A DNA stretch of 64,000 bases from the NCBI GenBank assembly GCA_900088475.1, contig FLMG01003379.1, positions 18,727-82,726 on the forward strand. Direction: 5' to 3'. The stretch comes from Hyphochytrium catenoides (taxonomy: Eukaryota > Sar > Hyphochytriomycetes > Hyphochytriales > Hyphochytriaceae). Shown in pieces: positions 10,658 to 21,740 of the stretch; the stretch's first letter is position 1, and the number at the start of each line of letters is the position of its first letter. A model generated the notes under the pieces. The model worked only from the letters and a program-made list of their open reading frames with translations. It searched no databases and was not told where the DNA came from. The position numbers and the translations under genes are program-made.

Positions 10658-12450
10658 GGAGCAGGTAAGAGGTCGTTCACTAGAGAGACAAGCAAGAGTT
10701 GCCTTCGCTGCACTTACCTAGTTATTTATTCTTATTTATTTTGTTACTCGATGAACATCAAAGAGGCAGAGAGAGAGAACTTGACAGGGCAAAGCAGCAA
10801 AGCGTATTTATTTGCTTGAGTCCTTTTATATATCGGGAGTTTGCTATGAGGTTGTACTCTTCTCTCTCTGTTGGGCTTGCATGTCTGTGTGATCTTATGG
10901 AGTTTGGATGCTCGGCCACTGACCTGCTGACCCTAGTGCTTCCCTTCCTACATTAGCGTGGCTCCCGTGTTTGTCAACACGTCCACGGCACACATTGAGG
11001 AGAAAATTTGATCGTTTGGCTCATACGTCGCCGATGCTGTTCTTTGTTATGTTTAGGGTCTTTGGCTAGCTGATTATAGAGAAGAGTGTAGCGTAGCGGT
11101 GAAGAGAGTTGAGATGATTTTGGGAGGTTGAGCTCGACATACCTGTTCCTCTGGCTAAGGCCAAGAGGCGCAACAGAGAATTCAGTTTCTAGCGTGGAGA
11201 AACAAAAGGGAGACGGAGGAAGAGGTTGCTTCAAGGCAAGGAGCTATGGCAATCTGACGCACAGCGAGTGATCGGAGAACACGGCTGCAATGCAAGGCAG
11301 TAGCAGAAACACTTTTTTCTACTTTCGAGCTGAATTTGGTAGAGTAACAAGCACTTCACTAGTTTGACCTCGAGAAATGGCTCCTAAAGCATTTGGTCAG
11401 CCTCCATGATCAAGGCCACACTCCTATCCTCTTCTGGTGTCTCTCACTCGCGCTGTACCCGGCGGAAGATTACAGGCTCTCTCTCCTGTCTGCCCTCCAC
11501 GACGTCCGCTCCCTGTTAGCTTTTCTCTGTAGGCTGAGTGAAGAGAGCGTAGCCTTAGCGCGATGTAGATAAGTCAGTTCAAGGAGTTCCTAAGCTCCTA
11601 GTAGTAAATCCAGCACCGTCTCACACCATTATCCTCCCCAGATGGAGATCAGTGCACATGAGAAGGATCCTGTTCTCTTTATTCCTCCTCGCTCTTGAGA
11701 CCATTACTATGCATTAGAGTTCTCTTGTAGGCGCTCAGCGCCCGGTTCATAGTGTCATTTGCTACTGCCACTTGATGAGCAGTTCTATGCCCGTCCACTG
11801 GCTCACTGGTAAGCGTTAGGCCCTTCTAAACACCTCGTACTGAGGCTGGCTAAGAGCCATCGTTCAGTTTGGTCAATCAGTAGCACTCCTCGTTCCTATG
11901 AATAGTTCAAATGACTGGGGACCGGACAACGACAACGTCAGTCACTGAAACCACAGTCTCCTTCTTTGCCCAAAGACCCGGCCTCTGTGCTACTACTCGT
12001 TCCTGCCTCATAATGCTGCTGCTGCGACTGAACAGGATCTGAGCTGCTGCTGCGAGGACTGAACAGGATCTGAGCTGCTGCTGCTGCGACTGAACAGGAT
12101 CTGAGCTGCTGCTGCTAAACAGTCTGGTGCTGCTCCTCTCTCGCTCGCTGTGAAGCAGATAGGAAGGAATGCAGAATCTAGCGGGTAACGGCCGCTCCGT
12201 CAGATGAGCTTGCCTCCTCCTTCCCTCCTGTACCGAAGACCTTTGCTTATCTTATTAGACCTGATCCTGAGTGCTTGAGCCTGAAGCAAGTCGCGCCTGG
12301 GCTCAGTCGTGGCAAGAGCTCTGTCTGCCGACTACTAGCACGTGTACTCTTTCCACGGCACGCTTGGAAGTGCCCTTCTTCTGCTGGGCAACATCTCCAT
12401 CACTCCGAAGTTCCTCTTATTACTGGCACCGCGGCGGAGGGACGAGAAAA
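10658..12450. other. Spacer between CDC20 and the membrane-protein gene
   Basis: About 1.8 kb without a supported gene. It starts with the CDC20 3' region and includes the 31-bp minisatellite at 12026. At 12339-12446 an open hydrophobic stretch with an acceptor (CTACTAG) lies one base out of frame with the downstream start; this is discussed as a finding. Confidence 0.5.
12026..12118. repeat. 31-bp minisatellite, three copies, with CTG tracts
   Basis: Exact 31-base period with copies starting at 12026, 12057 and 12088. Each begins GACTGAACAGGATCTGAG and ends in CTG triplets, and variation is confined to the triplet end. A CTG run also precedes the first copy. Confidence 0.95.
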
Positions 12451-13882
12451 ATGATGTTCCATGATGTTGAAGAGGTCAAAGCCGAGAGGGTGCCACTGCT
12501 GCCTCCGCAGCCCTCCACCCAGGGTGTAGATGAAGTGCTGACCGAGGACCGTGACTCCATAGGTCAGCCACCTCCTTCGACCTCGTGTTCGACCTACGTT
12601 CCCCTCCTCAGCTTCCCTTTCTTAATAGATGCTTCACGACGTTAAGTCATACCGTTATAATCTAGCACGTTGTGACCACCCCAGTGCTGCTCTCCGCCGT
12701 GGCAAACGACTCTTGCTAACCTAGACGGCAGAACTCTATCCTCCTCTCAGCAGGATTCGTCCTATCAACTCGACGCTAAAGAACTGCTTCCGTTCCAGCA
12801 GAATTGGCAGGCTTTTTCATATCCCAGGGTTTGGCTTTCTCTCGTTCCTCATCGGCGTACTTCTGACCCTTTGTCTCGGCGCGCTGAGAGAGAGGGGATA
12901 CCTTGAAAGGGAAAGTTGGTGGCTTCTGTTCTCACCTGTGTGGCTGGGCACCTTCCTACTTCTCTTCTCCTACGCAGTGAGCGTCTATGGTACACTTCGC
13001 TTGGGACTGGAAATAGCAGAAGGTGCAAGCGCGGCTGCAGCGGGGGTCCATCAAGGGGTAGGAAATAGTAGACCACTCATTATGCACGCATGTGTTCCCT
13101 GTCACTGCGTTGCTGCCTTCTCCCTGGCGGTGCCTCAATAAGGCTGCTCGCACTCCTTGCGCTGAATCTTCTCCTTGTCCGCCAGTTTCCATGGCCAAGT
13201 CCCTAATCTTCCTTGACTGAGCCAAATCTCATAACAGTGCTTCGCCTTCAGCTTCGTCTACATAGCTCTCTATATCCATCTTTCTCTTATTTCTTGGTAT
13301 ATTGTTACATTTCCAGTGCGCCAAAGCGAACTGGCCGTGATTTGCTCATCCTCCCTTTCTTCGTCACTCTCTCTTCTGCTCGCTTCTGTCTAAGCAGGAG
13401 GGTTGGCACGAGCTGCAGGGACCACTTCTGCTTCCAGTCTTTAGAGAGCTCATTTCGGTCCTCCTGGGTATCCTCCCAAGGATCCTGTTGGTTATATGGC
13501 TAGTTGTTGCGCTCTGTGCTTGGCTATCTTCTCCTTCGCATGTGGACCCCGTGTATTGGTTCCTACCAGTGCTTGTCTTTCAGCTGTTAGCCATCGCGCG
13601 TGGAATAATGGTTAACGAAAGTGGATGGCTGGCGGTAAGCCTTTGCTGTCTTTCTCTAGGTCTTTCCTGCTTGTAAAACACTTGTCTCGTCTCTCCAGTT
13701 TTTCTTGATCTCTGTCAACAGCGTGGACTACGGTTGGTCTGCTGCCTATTTAAGTCCTCTGTCTGGCAGGTCTTGTGGCGTAAAGCAAAGTATTCCCTCT
13801 CTTTACGTCTCTCTGTTTTTAAATATGTGTCTCTTTCTCTCTCTCTCTCTCTTTTCTCTCTCTCTCTCTCTCTTTCTTTCCC

Positions 13883-13928
<46 letters not shown>

Positions 13929-15049
13929 TGGTATCACCCGGCACCACCGCTTCGAGTTTTCATGGTCACACCTTGCCGCCTTCAGGTTGGACTGGGCATA
14001 GCCTTCTTCGTTAGCACTTTAGAGGTCATGAACCGAGTCCGCCACTTGTTTCTGGAAGGTCTACCGCTAGTGATGACATGGGAGCTGTGCTTGCTCACCG
14101 GCCTTCCTCTGCTGGCACTCTTCCTTTCCTTCCTCCTCTTGCTGCTGAGAGTACGCATCATGGCATATCGGGAGCTGCTGTCTCTGTCTCGGGTGCAGAG
14201 CTTATGTACAACATGCCATATTGTAGGCACAGTGGCAGCAATAGGAGCTCTGTTTTTGGTTGAGGCCGGCCTATACAAGGTGAAGGAAACGCCTTCTCTG
14301 CGTCTCAACTCTTGGCTGAATATGCATCCGCCCTTCTAAGTTCTTTGCTAAGACTTAGGCTTTCACTCGCTGATAGCTGGTGCAAATAATTACGCAGCGC
14401 AGTCCGCAGACGTCCCACCTTTCTAATTTGCGAGTGCCGCCCCTTAACTCTGTGTCTCCTTTTCTGTCGCTCCTTGCTCTCCGTCCCGCTTCAAACCAAG
14501 TAATCATATATACTCTTCACTGAACTTTGCTCTGGAACGTCGTTTCGTAGGAAATGTCAAGTCCGCTTCAGTATGGCATCTTGCTGGCCATTTTCAGTAT
14601 GGCCGCAGAAACCGCAGCTCTACTGTTAGCTTGGCTGCACTACGCCTACCAAGTACAGGTACCGGACCCGAGTCTTTCATTTGCTTCTGGACTTTGCGCG
14701 CTCATTCTAGCTGCAACTGATAGTCAGACTATGACTGTGCACCCCTCCCTCTCTTTTCTTTTGTGCTAGGAGACTCTTTAACACTCTCTTAATCCGCCGC
14801 CACCGTTGCCTGTCTCTCAATCCTCTTTCTCGCTATCTCTCTACATTTCCACCCTCCCATTGATTCTCTGTTTTCTCAATGCTTATCCAGAGAAGGAGAG
14901 GGGACTGCCTTCCGCAAATACTTGTGAAGACCTCTCAGGGCTGGTTGCCGGTCTGTTCTCCCACAGAGAGCCTTCCTTTAGTTGGTGAGATCCTGCTCTC
15001 CCGAATGGCAATTATAAACAAGGCACGGAGAATAGCTGGGCTAGGTTAA
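12451..15049 (+). CDS. Multi-pass membrane protein, possibly TMEM185-like
   Basis: Seven exons with consistent phases: 12451-12562, 12828-13057, 13398-13634, 13699-13779, 13986-14279, 14551-14658, 14891-15049, giving 406 aa. A polar N-terminus (about 38 residues) is followed by roughly eight hydrophobic helices: FGFLSFLIGVLLTLCLGAL, WWLLFSPVWLGTFLLLFSYA, ILLVIWLVVALCAWL, YWFLPVLVFQLLAIA, GLGIAFFVS, CLLTGLPLLALFLSFLLLLL, IVGTVAAIGALFLV, YGILLAIFSMAAETAALLLA. The C-terminus is basic and cytosolic-looking. The WWLLFSPVW and YWFLPVLVFQ patterns recall the TMEM185/transmembrane Fragile-X-F-associated family, but this is a weak resemblance and function is unknown. The donor of exon 4 has an alternative. 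Its 3' end converges on the next gene with 130 bp between. Confidence 0.7.
13829..13925. repeat. Long CT microsatellite in an intron
   Basis: About 97 bases of almost pure (CT)n with scattered T and C interruptions, inside the 207-bp intron 13779/13986. It acts as an extended polypyrimidine stretch upstream of the acceptor. Confidence 0.97.
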
Positions 15050-15179
15050 ATAAATAGGAAGGGTTCTATCAGGCGCCGCCATGACATCCTGGGAGAGCAG
15101 GGTGGAGGGCTTTAGAGAGGAAGCCTCACCTCACATTCTAGGCGCCGTGGCTCTCAACAGTGCTACCTTCTACGCTCAA

Positions 15180-18100
15180 CTATGCTACCTCTGCACTGAT
15201 GGCACTCTGAGTGTCGTTCTCTGAGCTTGGTTCATCTTCTTGAGCTTCCGATGAGCGGGAAAGGTTAAGGAGAGCTTTTCTTTTCCACCTCCAAGCCTCT
15301 CCTTTCACCACTCCTAGCTCATAATGGAGTGAGAGGAGCTCCTTTCTTAAGGCTTTAACCTCTTTAGGAAGCTTCCGCTCTGCTTCTCCTTCACAGCTCA
15401 TGTCTCCTAAGGTGCATTGCTGCCAAATCTTAAACCGTTTCCATAGCGCAGTTTTCTATAAACAAGTAGGAGAGGTTATAAGTCAGTACAGCCACTTAAC
15501 GCTGTGGTTAAGCTCTAGAGGAGCCCTACCAATATAAGTCCTTACCGCCAAATGCCCCTCTCTCTCTCTTCATTTACTCGAATCTGCCGACTACCGAAGA
15601 ATCTTCCTTGCCTCTTACCTGCACGCGTCGAGTGACATATAATAGCTTCTGTATGCCGCTGCTCTGGTCCATGAGCTTGTACCCAAGCTGCTGTGCAGCA
15701 GCGGCCCGCCGCCCCGCTGTCTCCATTCGCCAGTGACTCCAAGCCGCCCATTGACGCCGTCGCCAATAAGACCGGAGGCAGAGTCGCAGTAAAAGTCCTG
15801 GGAAGGAGGAAAAAAATTTTGTCACGACGCGGTGGGAAATGTCCTCTTTCTTCATCAAAGCCTCCTGTTGTGGGGCCTGGAACTGCTCTTGCCCTCATAT
15901 GATACTTTTCCGCTGTCTCCCATGACTTTAGAGTCGATAGCAGTGTCTCTACCTGAGGACAATCTCTCAGCGTGGTTCCAAGCCACGGACATCACCTTGT
16001 CTGCGCGCGCCATGGCAGTAGCTTGAGTCCACGTTGACAGCGCCAGCAACAGTTTACGACGTTGGGCCTGTCTGTGAAAACCGATGAGCATGAAGCAAAA
16101 GAAGAGCCAGTGAGCTTGAGCGAAAAGAGAACCAAAGATGACATAGAGAGCGATCGTCAAGATGTGTTGTCGGTTAGCCGAACCACTAAAAGGAATCTTC
16201 AGCTCTATGGACAAGGGTGAAGGATATTGTTAGGTAGGAGAAGATCAGAAGGTACCCGGAGAGAGGCAGCATGGAAGCTCTTAGAAAGAGAAAAGCATAC
16301 TTGGCGAGGGAGAGAAGAAGGCGGGCCCCTGTCTGCTGTCTCCAAAAGTTATAGGCAATCTCGTGCCTGCGGTTGCTGTCAACCAATGCCTCTTGCAGCT
16401 CCTCCGTGGTTGAGAACGAGAGATCCGTGGGTCCACAGCTCTCTTTTTTGCCTTGGGAACCCTCTCTCTGAAAAGCATCCGGTATCTCCCTCTCTAGTCC
16501 GTCTATTTCTTCCTTATGTAGCACTATCTCCTCCCGGTCCACCTCCGTGCTTCCATCCATATGGGTGCGAGAAATATGAACAAGACCTTTCTTTGCTCTC
16601 TTCTGCTGCTCTAGGAGTCTCCTCGCGAGATTCGTGGCTCTCTCTTCCGCCAGTCGAACTCGCTCTTCAGCCTCTCTCCTCATCCTCTCCATCTCCTCCA
16701 TGCTCTCTCGAGCCCACAATCTTCGAAGCTCAGCAAAGCGCGTTCTCATTACCCTCGCGGTCTTCTTCACCAGCTCCTCTTTTTCTCTCTTCTCGGTAGG
16801 AGAGATCATAGAGACGTCTTTCCCATGGTCGCCCTCGTCTTTCGCACTCTCCTCTTTTTCTATTACATCCAGATCTATTGCTGGCAGGTCGATTGAGACG
16901 CTGGAGGGGCTATCCACGCCGTCTTGAGTTCCGTATATTTCCTGGAGCTCTAGGATCCTAAGCTCGCTTTCTCTTAGTTTCTTCGTTACCTCCATCCTCT
17001 CTTTCTTTTCCTGGGAAAGGAGCTCATCTCTCTCTCGCACCTTCTCTAAGAGGGCCTGCCATTCCGCTTCAGCTGCCTCAGCTCTGGAGCGTAACGAGTT
17101 AATGTGGGAAGTCCAGGCAGTGATCTTTATCGCGAGCTTTCTTTCAGCTATCAAATACTTCTCCTTGACCTAAGATAATGATCAGGCCAATGTAAGATGA
17201 TGAGAAGAGAGACAAGAACAAGGGAAGAAGTGGAATGAACGGACCATGAGATAGGAACCCGAAGGGATCCATCAAGACCGACTGTCAAAGGAGGCCATGG
17301 AAAGAGGTCGAAAGAGACTATCAAGTGTTTAGAGAATGGCCTACAAAGATAGCGAGGAGAGAGACGACTAAGAACTGAGAGAAGAAATTATGGAGAGAAT
17401 CGAGAATAGTGAAGAGGAGATAGTGAACAGCGTAGGCAGGTGCCTAGTCAACATGAAAGAGAGAAAAAGGAACAGAGCGCCGTACCAGCAGAAGCGTTTT
17501 TTGCAAGGTTTCACTCTTCTTCTCAGCATCTTCGACGCTTCTTTCTAGCACAAATCGCTCCTTTTCCTTCCTCCTGAGCTTCTCAAGCTCCCCCTGCAGC
17601 TCCCTTCTCTGCACCTCTAGCTCTCTGAGAGACCTTTCCATCATCCTCACAGTGAGCTCTTGATATTGAGCCCTCTCTAACAGAGAATTCCTCGCCCTTA
17701 GCTCCTCCCTTTCGCTGCTCAAGTTTCTATTCTCTTCTTCTAGCTCTCTGCACCGTAGCTCTAAGGACGTGAGAGCTGTGGATTGCCTGAGAAAAACAGA
17801 CGACGATTGTTCAAGAAGCGAGTCTCTCTCTCGCACGACGGTCTCATGCTGCCCCGAAAGCCTCTCTAATGTGTGGTAGAGAGAGGCCTTCTGTCTCTCT
17901 TCTGCCTCCCTTGACGTAAGAAGAGCTGCAATCTGCTTACTCAACTCCTCTCGTGAAAGGAGAAGTGCGCTCCTCTCTTTCTCCCCTTCATCCAGCTCAG
18001 CGAAGGTGTCTCTGAGAGTTACTTGCAAGATCTCTATTCTCTTCAAAAGGGAAAGGCGATCTTCATAGTCTGAAGGCGGGGACATCAACCTTGAGTAGCG

Positions 18101-19756
18101 CTCGGAGTATCGACTCATTGCATTTTTTTTCTCTTCTCCAGTGGACTCTTTACCTCTCCTCGTCCTAAGGCTATTGTGCACGCCATTTTGAGAGAAAGAG
18201 AAACCCCTTAGCCATGAACTAGGAGAGAGAGGATTCAGCTCATCCTCATACAGATATGGTGACTCCTGTCCCTCATCCTCTCCCGTTTCCCGTTTCTCAT
18301 TCACAACTAGTTGAACAGCGTCTCTAATTATCTCTTCTTGACCTCCGCTAAGTTTGCTTTGAGATTCAGGAGAAGCGGTGTCGCTTCCCGTCTCTACCGT
18401 AGACGACAAAGTTGCCCTAGACCTCTCCTTCACTTGATCCAAGAATACTCCGTAGGCAGACTCTGGGTCGGGAGCAGAAACAGAGGAGGAAGATGTCACC
18501 AGGTGAGAAACGGACGAAAGCTTTTCTAGAGATCGCGCGACGATAATTGTAGGAGACAGAGGACCTGAAGCTAAAGAAGAGTGAGGAGCAGAAGATCCGG
18601 TAGCTTGTAGGCCATCAGATGGAGGACGTGGCGCTGAGATGTCCAGCACGGCGATTGAGGAGTTCTTTTCTTCCCCTTTGGAGACGGGAGCTTCCTTCCC
18701 TTTCTGCTGCTCTATTTCCAAGATCTCCTCCAGTGGGGTGGCAATTGACGGAGGGCGCCCATCTCCACTCTTCTGCTTTGAAGTTTCCAGTACCTGGACA
18801 GCATCATCGGTGTCTCCACCCGTCTTATTCCTCTCCAGAGAAGTGCTATCCTTCTCCTTACCATCGCTGCATCTGGAAAGTACGATGGAGGTTTGACTGG
18901 GGTCTTGCCTGGCTTCAATGCTTCCCCTTCTCTCCTCCGCTTTCGCCTTCCGCTCACACTTTGGCTTTCCTGCAACGCTTACATGCTTCACTTTTGCCCT
19001 CCTAAAGACTGATACCTTCGGACTTGAAGCTATCCCAGCTGCCTTCTGTTCTCCCTCAGCTTTGGATATACTCCTCCGCCGTAGGAGGGGAGACGGGCTC
19101 CTCCGGCGGAGAGGGGACGGGCTTCGTCGCCCCCTCGCTCGCCTTGGACTAACGCGGGCAGATTTTCGCGGCCCCTTAGCTTGAGAGCGGACTGATGCTT
19201 TACCCTTGGCACTATCCTCCTTCTTCTGTGTAGGAGACATCTTACGAGGAGATCGACTCTCAGTGTCCTTTCTTGTCACGCTTATGAGAGTTGGAATGGA
19301 GCTTTGTCGTCGTTGTCTGGGTCCCTTATTGCCCAAGGGAAGGGCTTCTGAGAGCTTGACGGTATCATTCGACGAGACCGAGGGTTTCATGTCTTCTGCA
19401 GCAGACGAGAGGGACAGAGGGGCCAGATGATCCACAGGGCGTGCCATAGGCCCACCCTGTGCGTGGAGAGGTAAGTTAGGGCAGATAGCCTCTAACTCCC
19501 CGTTTCGAACTGTCCTACTCCTTTCGCCATTGCTCTTTTGTTCGTCCACTGCTCTTCAGATTGTTCTTCCTGCAGTCCCATACCTCCTGTCACTGTAACC
19601 AAAAGAATCACCTACACACAGCAGTGAGAAGTGACCGCCATTTCCCAAATGTCCAATGCACCAGTCATAGAGGCTTCCTAGAGAGCTACATAGACGTAAA
19701 TGGTGGACCATAAGCTCGTCAAGAACGAGCCCAAGCCATGAAGGTGATGGCTCCAT
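15180..19756 (-). CDS. Long SP-rich and coiled-coil protein with SFI1-like Trp-rich tail
   Basis: Exons: a first exon from the ATG at 19756 (donor uncertain, about 19610-19640), then 19548-17486, 17169-16301, 16071-15953, 15797-15619, 15455-15180; phases agree, about 1,200 aa. Layout: a short N-terminus; a basic Ser-Pro region (RRRSPSPLLRRRSISK near residue 180); an acidic/Ser-rich linker; long coiled coils from ~residue 500 to 900 (LEKLRRKEKERFVLERSVED, MRREAEERVRLAEERATNLA). It ends in a Trp/basic tail: NFWRQQTGARLLLSLAKQAQ, LLLALSTWTQ, RSYWRRRQWAAWSHWR, ALWKRFKIWQQ. Spaced W with K/R resembles the centrin-binding repeats of SFI1. Inference: a centrosome, basal-body or spindle-pole component. 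No enzymatic motif seen. The protein could instead be another large coiled-coil scaffold. Confidence 0.65.
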
Positions 19757-19798
19757 GAGCTAACCGCATTCACAGGCTCCATGAGCTAACCGCATTCA
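19749..19798. repeat. Direct repeat of 24 bp at the start of the SFI1-like gene
   Basis: A 24-base unit (starting ggctccatgagctaaccgc) occurs at 19749-19772 and 19775-19798, two bases apart. The first copy contains the predicted start ATG (minus strand) of the SFI1-like gene and the second lies in its leader. Confidence 0.95.
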
Positions 19799-20418
19799 GA
19801 GGACAAGTCGACCATCGACATGTACAGTGTTGATGATAGGACTGGCAGGACAGCACGCATCGCGCAGAAAAGCAGCCAGGAGAGCTGAAACATGGGCTAG
19901 AGAGGGGGAGAACGGCACTGATTCACGTGCCATGGCAAGAAGTGCAGGCAAGGCCTGAGCCAGAGGTAGAATGAACGGACAGAGGCGAGGGTAACACCTC
20001 CCACAACCCCAAGGCCGTTATTCATCCCCCTCAGTAATCATATCCTGATTACCAGGCCAGGCTATCCGTTAGCGGTCAAGAACAAGAAGCAAGGGAATGT
20101 CAGTGTTTTTGAGGTTTCATGATAAGCTTTCTGCAGATTTTGCAGATTCTTTCTGATCTCTGCGCCAAAGAGAACGTCAGTTTAGCTGAGGAGTATAGCT
20201 GATACAGAAGCGTCATTCTCCTATCCCTTGACGCGAAAGAGAAGAGGCATGAAGGTAAATAAGTTTTTGTGCCTCCTGTAAGGTTGGTTCAATGGGTCCG
20301 TGAAAGCTCACAAACGATGGTCGGGAGAAAGATGTCAACTGCGTAAGGGGAGCTGCTTTGGGTGGATGTAAAGAGAGGGTTCAGGGTCCACAAAGTGAAA
20401 GCGGACCCGCATTGCGCC
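19757..20418. other. Divergent spacer: SFI1-like gene and Gemin2
   Basis: About 660 bp between divergent starts. Apart from the direct repeat at 19775-19798 I see no gene or clear motif. An open frame leads into Gemin2 from 20347 but has no ATG before 20419. Confidence 0.5.
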
Positions 20419-21336
20419 ATGGATCTCATGGAAGCAGCCTTGCCAGTAGGGCTCGAACTCACCGAGCAGGATGTGTGGGAAAGGATTGCCTCCGGTGAGC
20501 CGCCAGCATCGGCTGAGGAATACCTAATGCGGGTGAGGCTAGAGGCCCAAGCCTTGCCTGAGATTGTGACAGCGAAAGTTGACGCCAAACAGCTCAATGC
20601 CACTAACCAGGTATGCCTTTCAAGCAGGTCTGGCGGTTCATAGGGTAAATGCTGTCTAGATGGAAATAGACTATGAGCTTCCAAGTCTTACAGTTCTTTA
20701 CCCATATGACAGACCATATTCGTCCCGAAGGAGCAGGCTCCCACAGTTTGTGCAAAGGAAGTTCTTCCCACTGAGCATTGGGAAGAAGAGCTCCTCGCAG
20801 ACTTTGCAGAGCTTCGCCAGACACTGACTTATTGGGATACAGTTAGCCCAGTTGAGAGAGAAGACAGGGAGGAGGTGCCTGGCATGAGGGATGAAGAGTC
20901 CTGGCACAAATTCTTCTTTGGCTACTCTATTCGTCAAGCTCGAGAAGACGAGGCGCCGCAGTCCAACGCTACTTCTTCAACTAGGGCGGGTGAACAAGAG
21001 GTCCACCCAGAGTGTGAAAGACGCGGCGTTCCGCCACGCCTGAAGCTTTTATTGCAGTTTGACCAGATCTTAACGCGCTCGCTGCTAACGTATCACGTGG
21101 AATGGCTACAAGAACTTCAATTTCTGTCGACGGCTAGAGCTGTTTGGATATACAGCTTATTGGCGAGAGTAGACCGCCCCCTGATTCCAGACACGGCTGC
21201 CTGTCTACGAAAGGGGCTGAGAAAGTGTCTGGCATTGAGGGCGGTAATAATCGACCCGGAAAGCACTCAGCTAGCCGCCCTCAATGTATTGATCTCTATT
21301 ATAGGCAGGTACTTTAGGCAGGGAGATGACTTCTAA
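20419..21336 (+). CDS. GEMIN2: Gemin2 / SIP1, SMN-complex subunit for snRNP assembly
   Basis: Gemin2 holds the pentamer of Sm proteins while the SMN complex loads them on snRNA in the cytoplasm (family knowledge). Two exons, 20419-20610 and 20713-21336, 271 aa against about 280 in human. Recognised by LPVGLELTEQDVW, then PASAEEYLMRVRLEAQALPE, which matches the PRTPQEYLRRVQIEA block. Further matches are DEESWHKFFFGYS, LLQFDQILTRSLLTYHVEWL, WIYSLLARVDRPLIPDTAA and the C-terminal LAALNVLISIIGRYFRQGD. The ATG at 20419 was chosen because the frame upstream has no ATG; a non-coding or extra 5' exon is possible. It diverges from the SFI1-like gene and converges on the ankyrin gene. Confidence 0.92.
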
Positions 21337-21740
21337 TCGGCATTCGGTTGTCAGGCGGAACTGACTGGTGTAACGAGAGACAAGGAGCCCCCAAACATGC
21401 TGCCCCGCTTGCATTATCCCTCTCAGGCGGACATGCATGCTGCTATGATGCCGCTGTCACCATACCCGAGAAGCAATAGCAAGGAGTGGTCCTGACAGTA
21501 CAATGAAAGGGATAAACCTCCGAAGCTGCCAAAAGCTTGTAATGGGTTGGTTGAGCCCACTCGCAGTGGCGATCCTCAAGAGCAACGGAGAAGGCAAGGG
21601 CATCGTGGGTCCTGGACTCGGCAGATGTACGATAAAGGGGACGAATCGACAAAAAGGGGAAGACATGGGAGGGCCAGTGGGAGAGTGTTGCCTTCAATAG
21701 AGTAATAAATAAAGTAAATCATCGCGCTGCTCCATTGCAG
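21337..21740. other. Spacer between convergent Gemin2 and ankyrin gene
   Basis: About 400 bp shared 3' region of two convergent genes. Short frames only; nothing supported. Confidence 0.5.

Noticed and set aside
13705..14339. Long Ser/Leu or Arg/Glu repeat frames across the CT tract
   Set aside because: Artefacts of the (CT)n microsatellite in an intron.
15484..15620. Extra small exon (IRVNEERERGIW) in the SFI1-like gene
   Set aside because: Its donor phase does not match the next exon; direct joining of 15619 to 15455 keeps frame.
20430..20460. tRNA B-box-like GTTCGAGCC on the minus strand
   Set aside because: Falls inside Gemin2 coding sequence; no A-box or cloverleaf around it.
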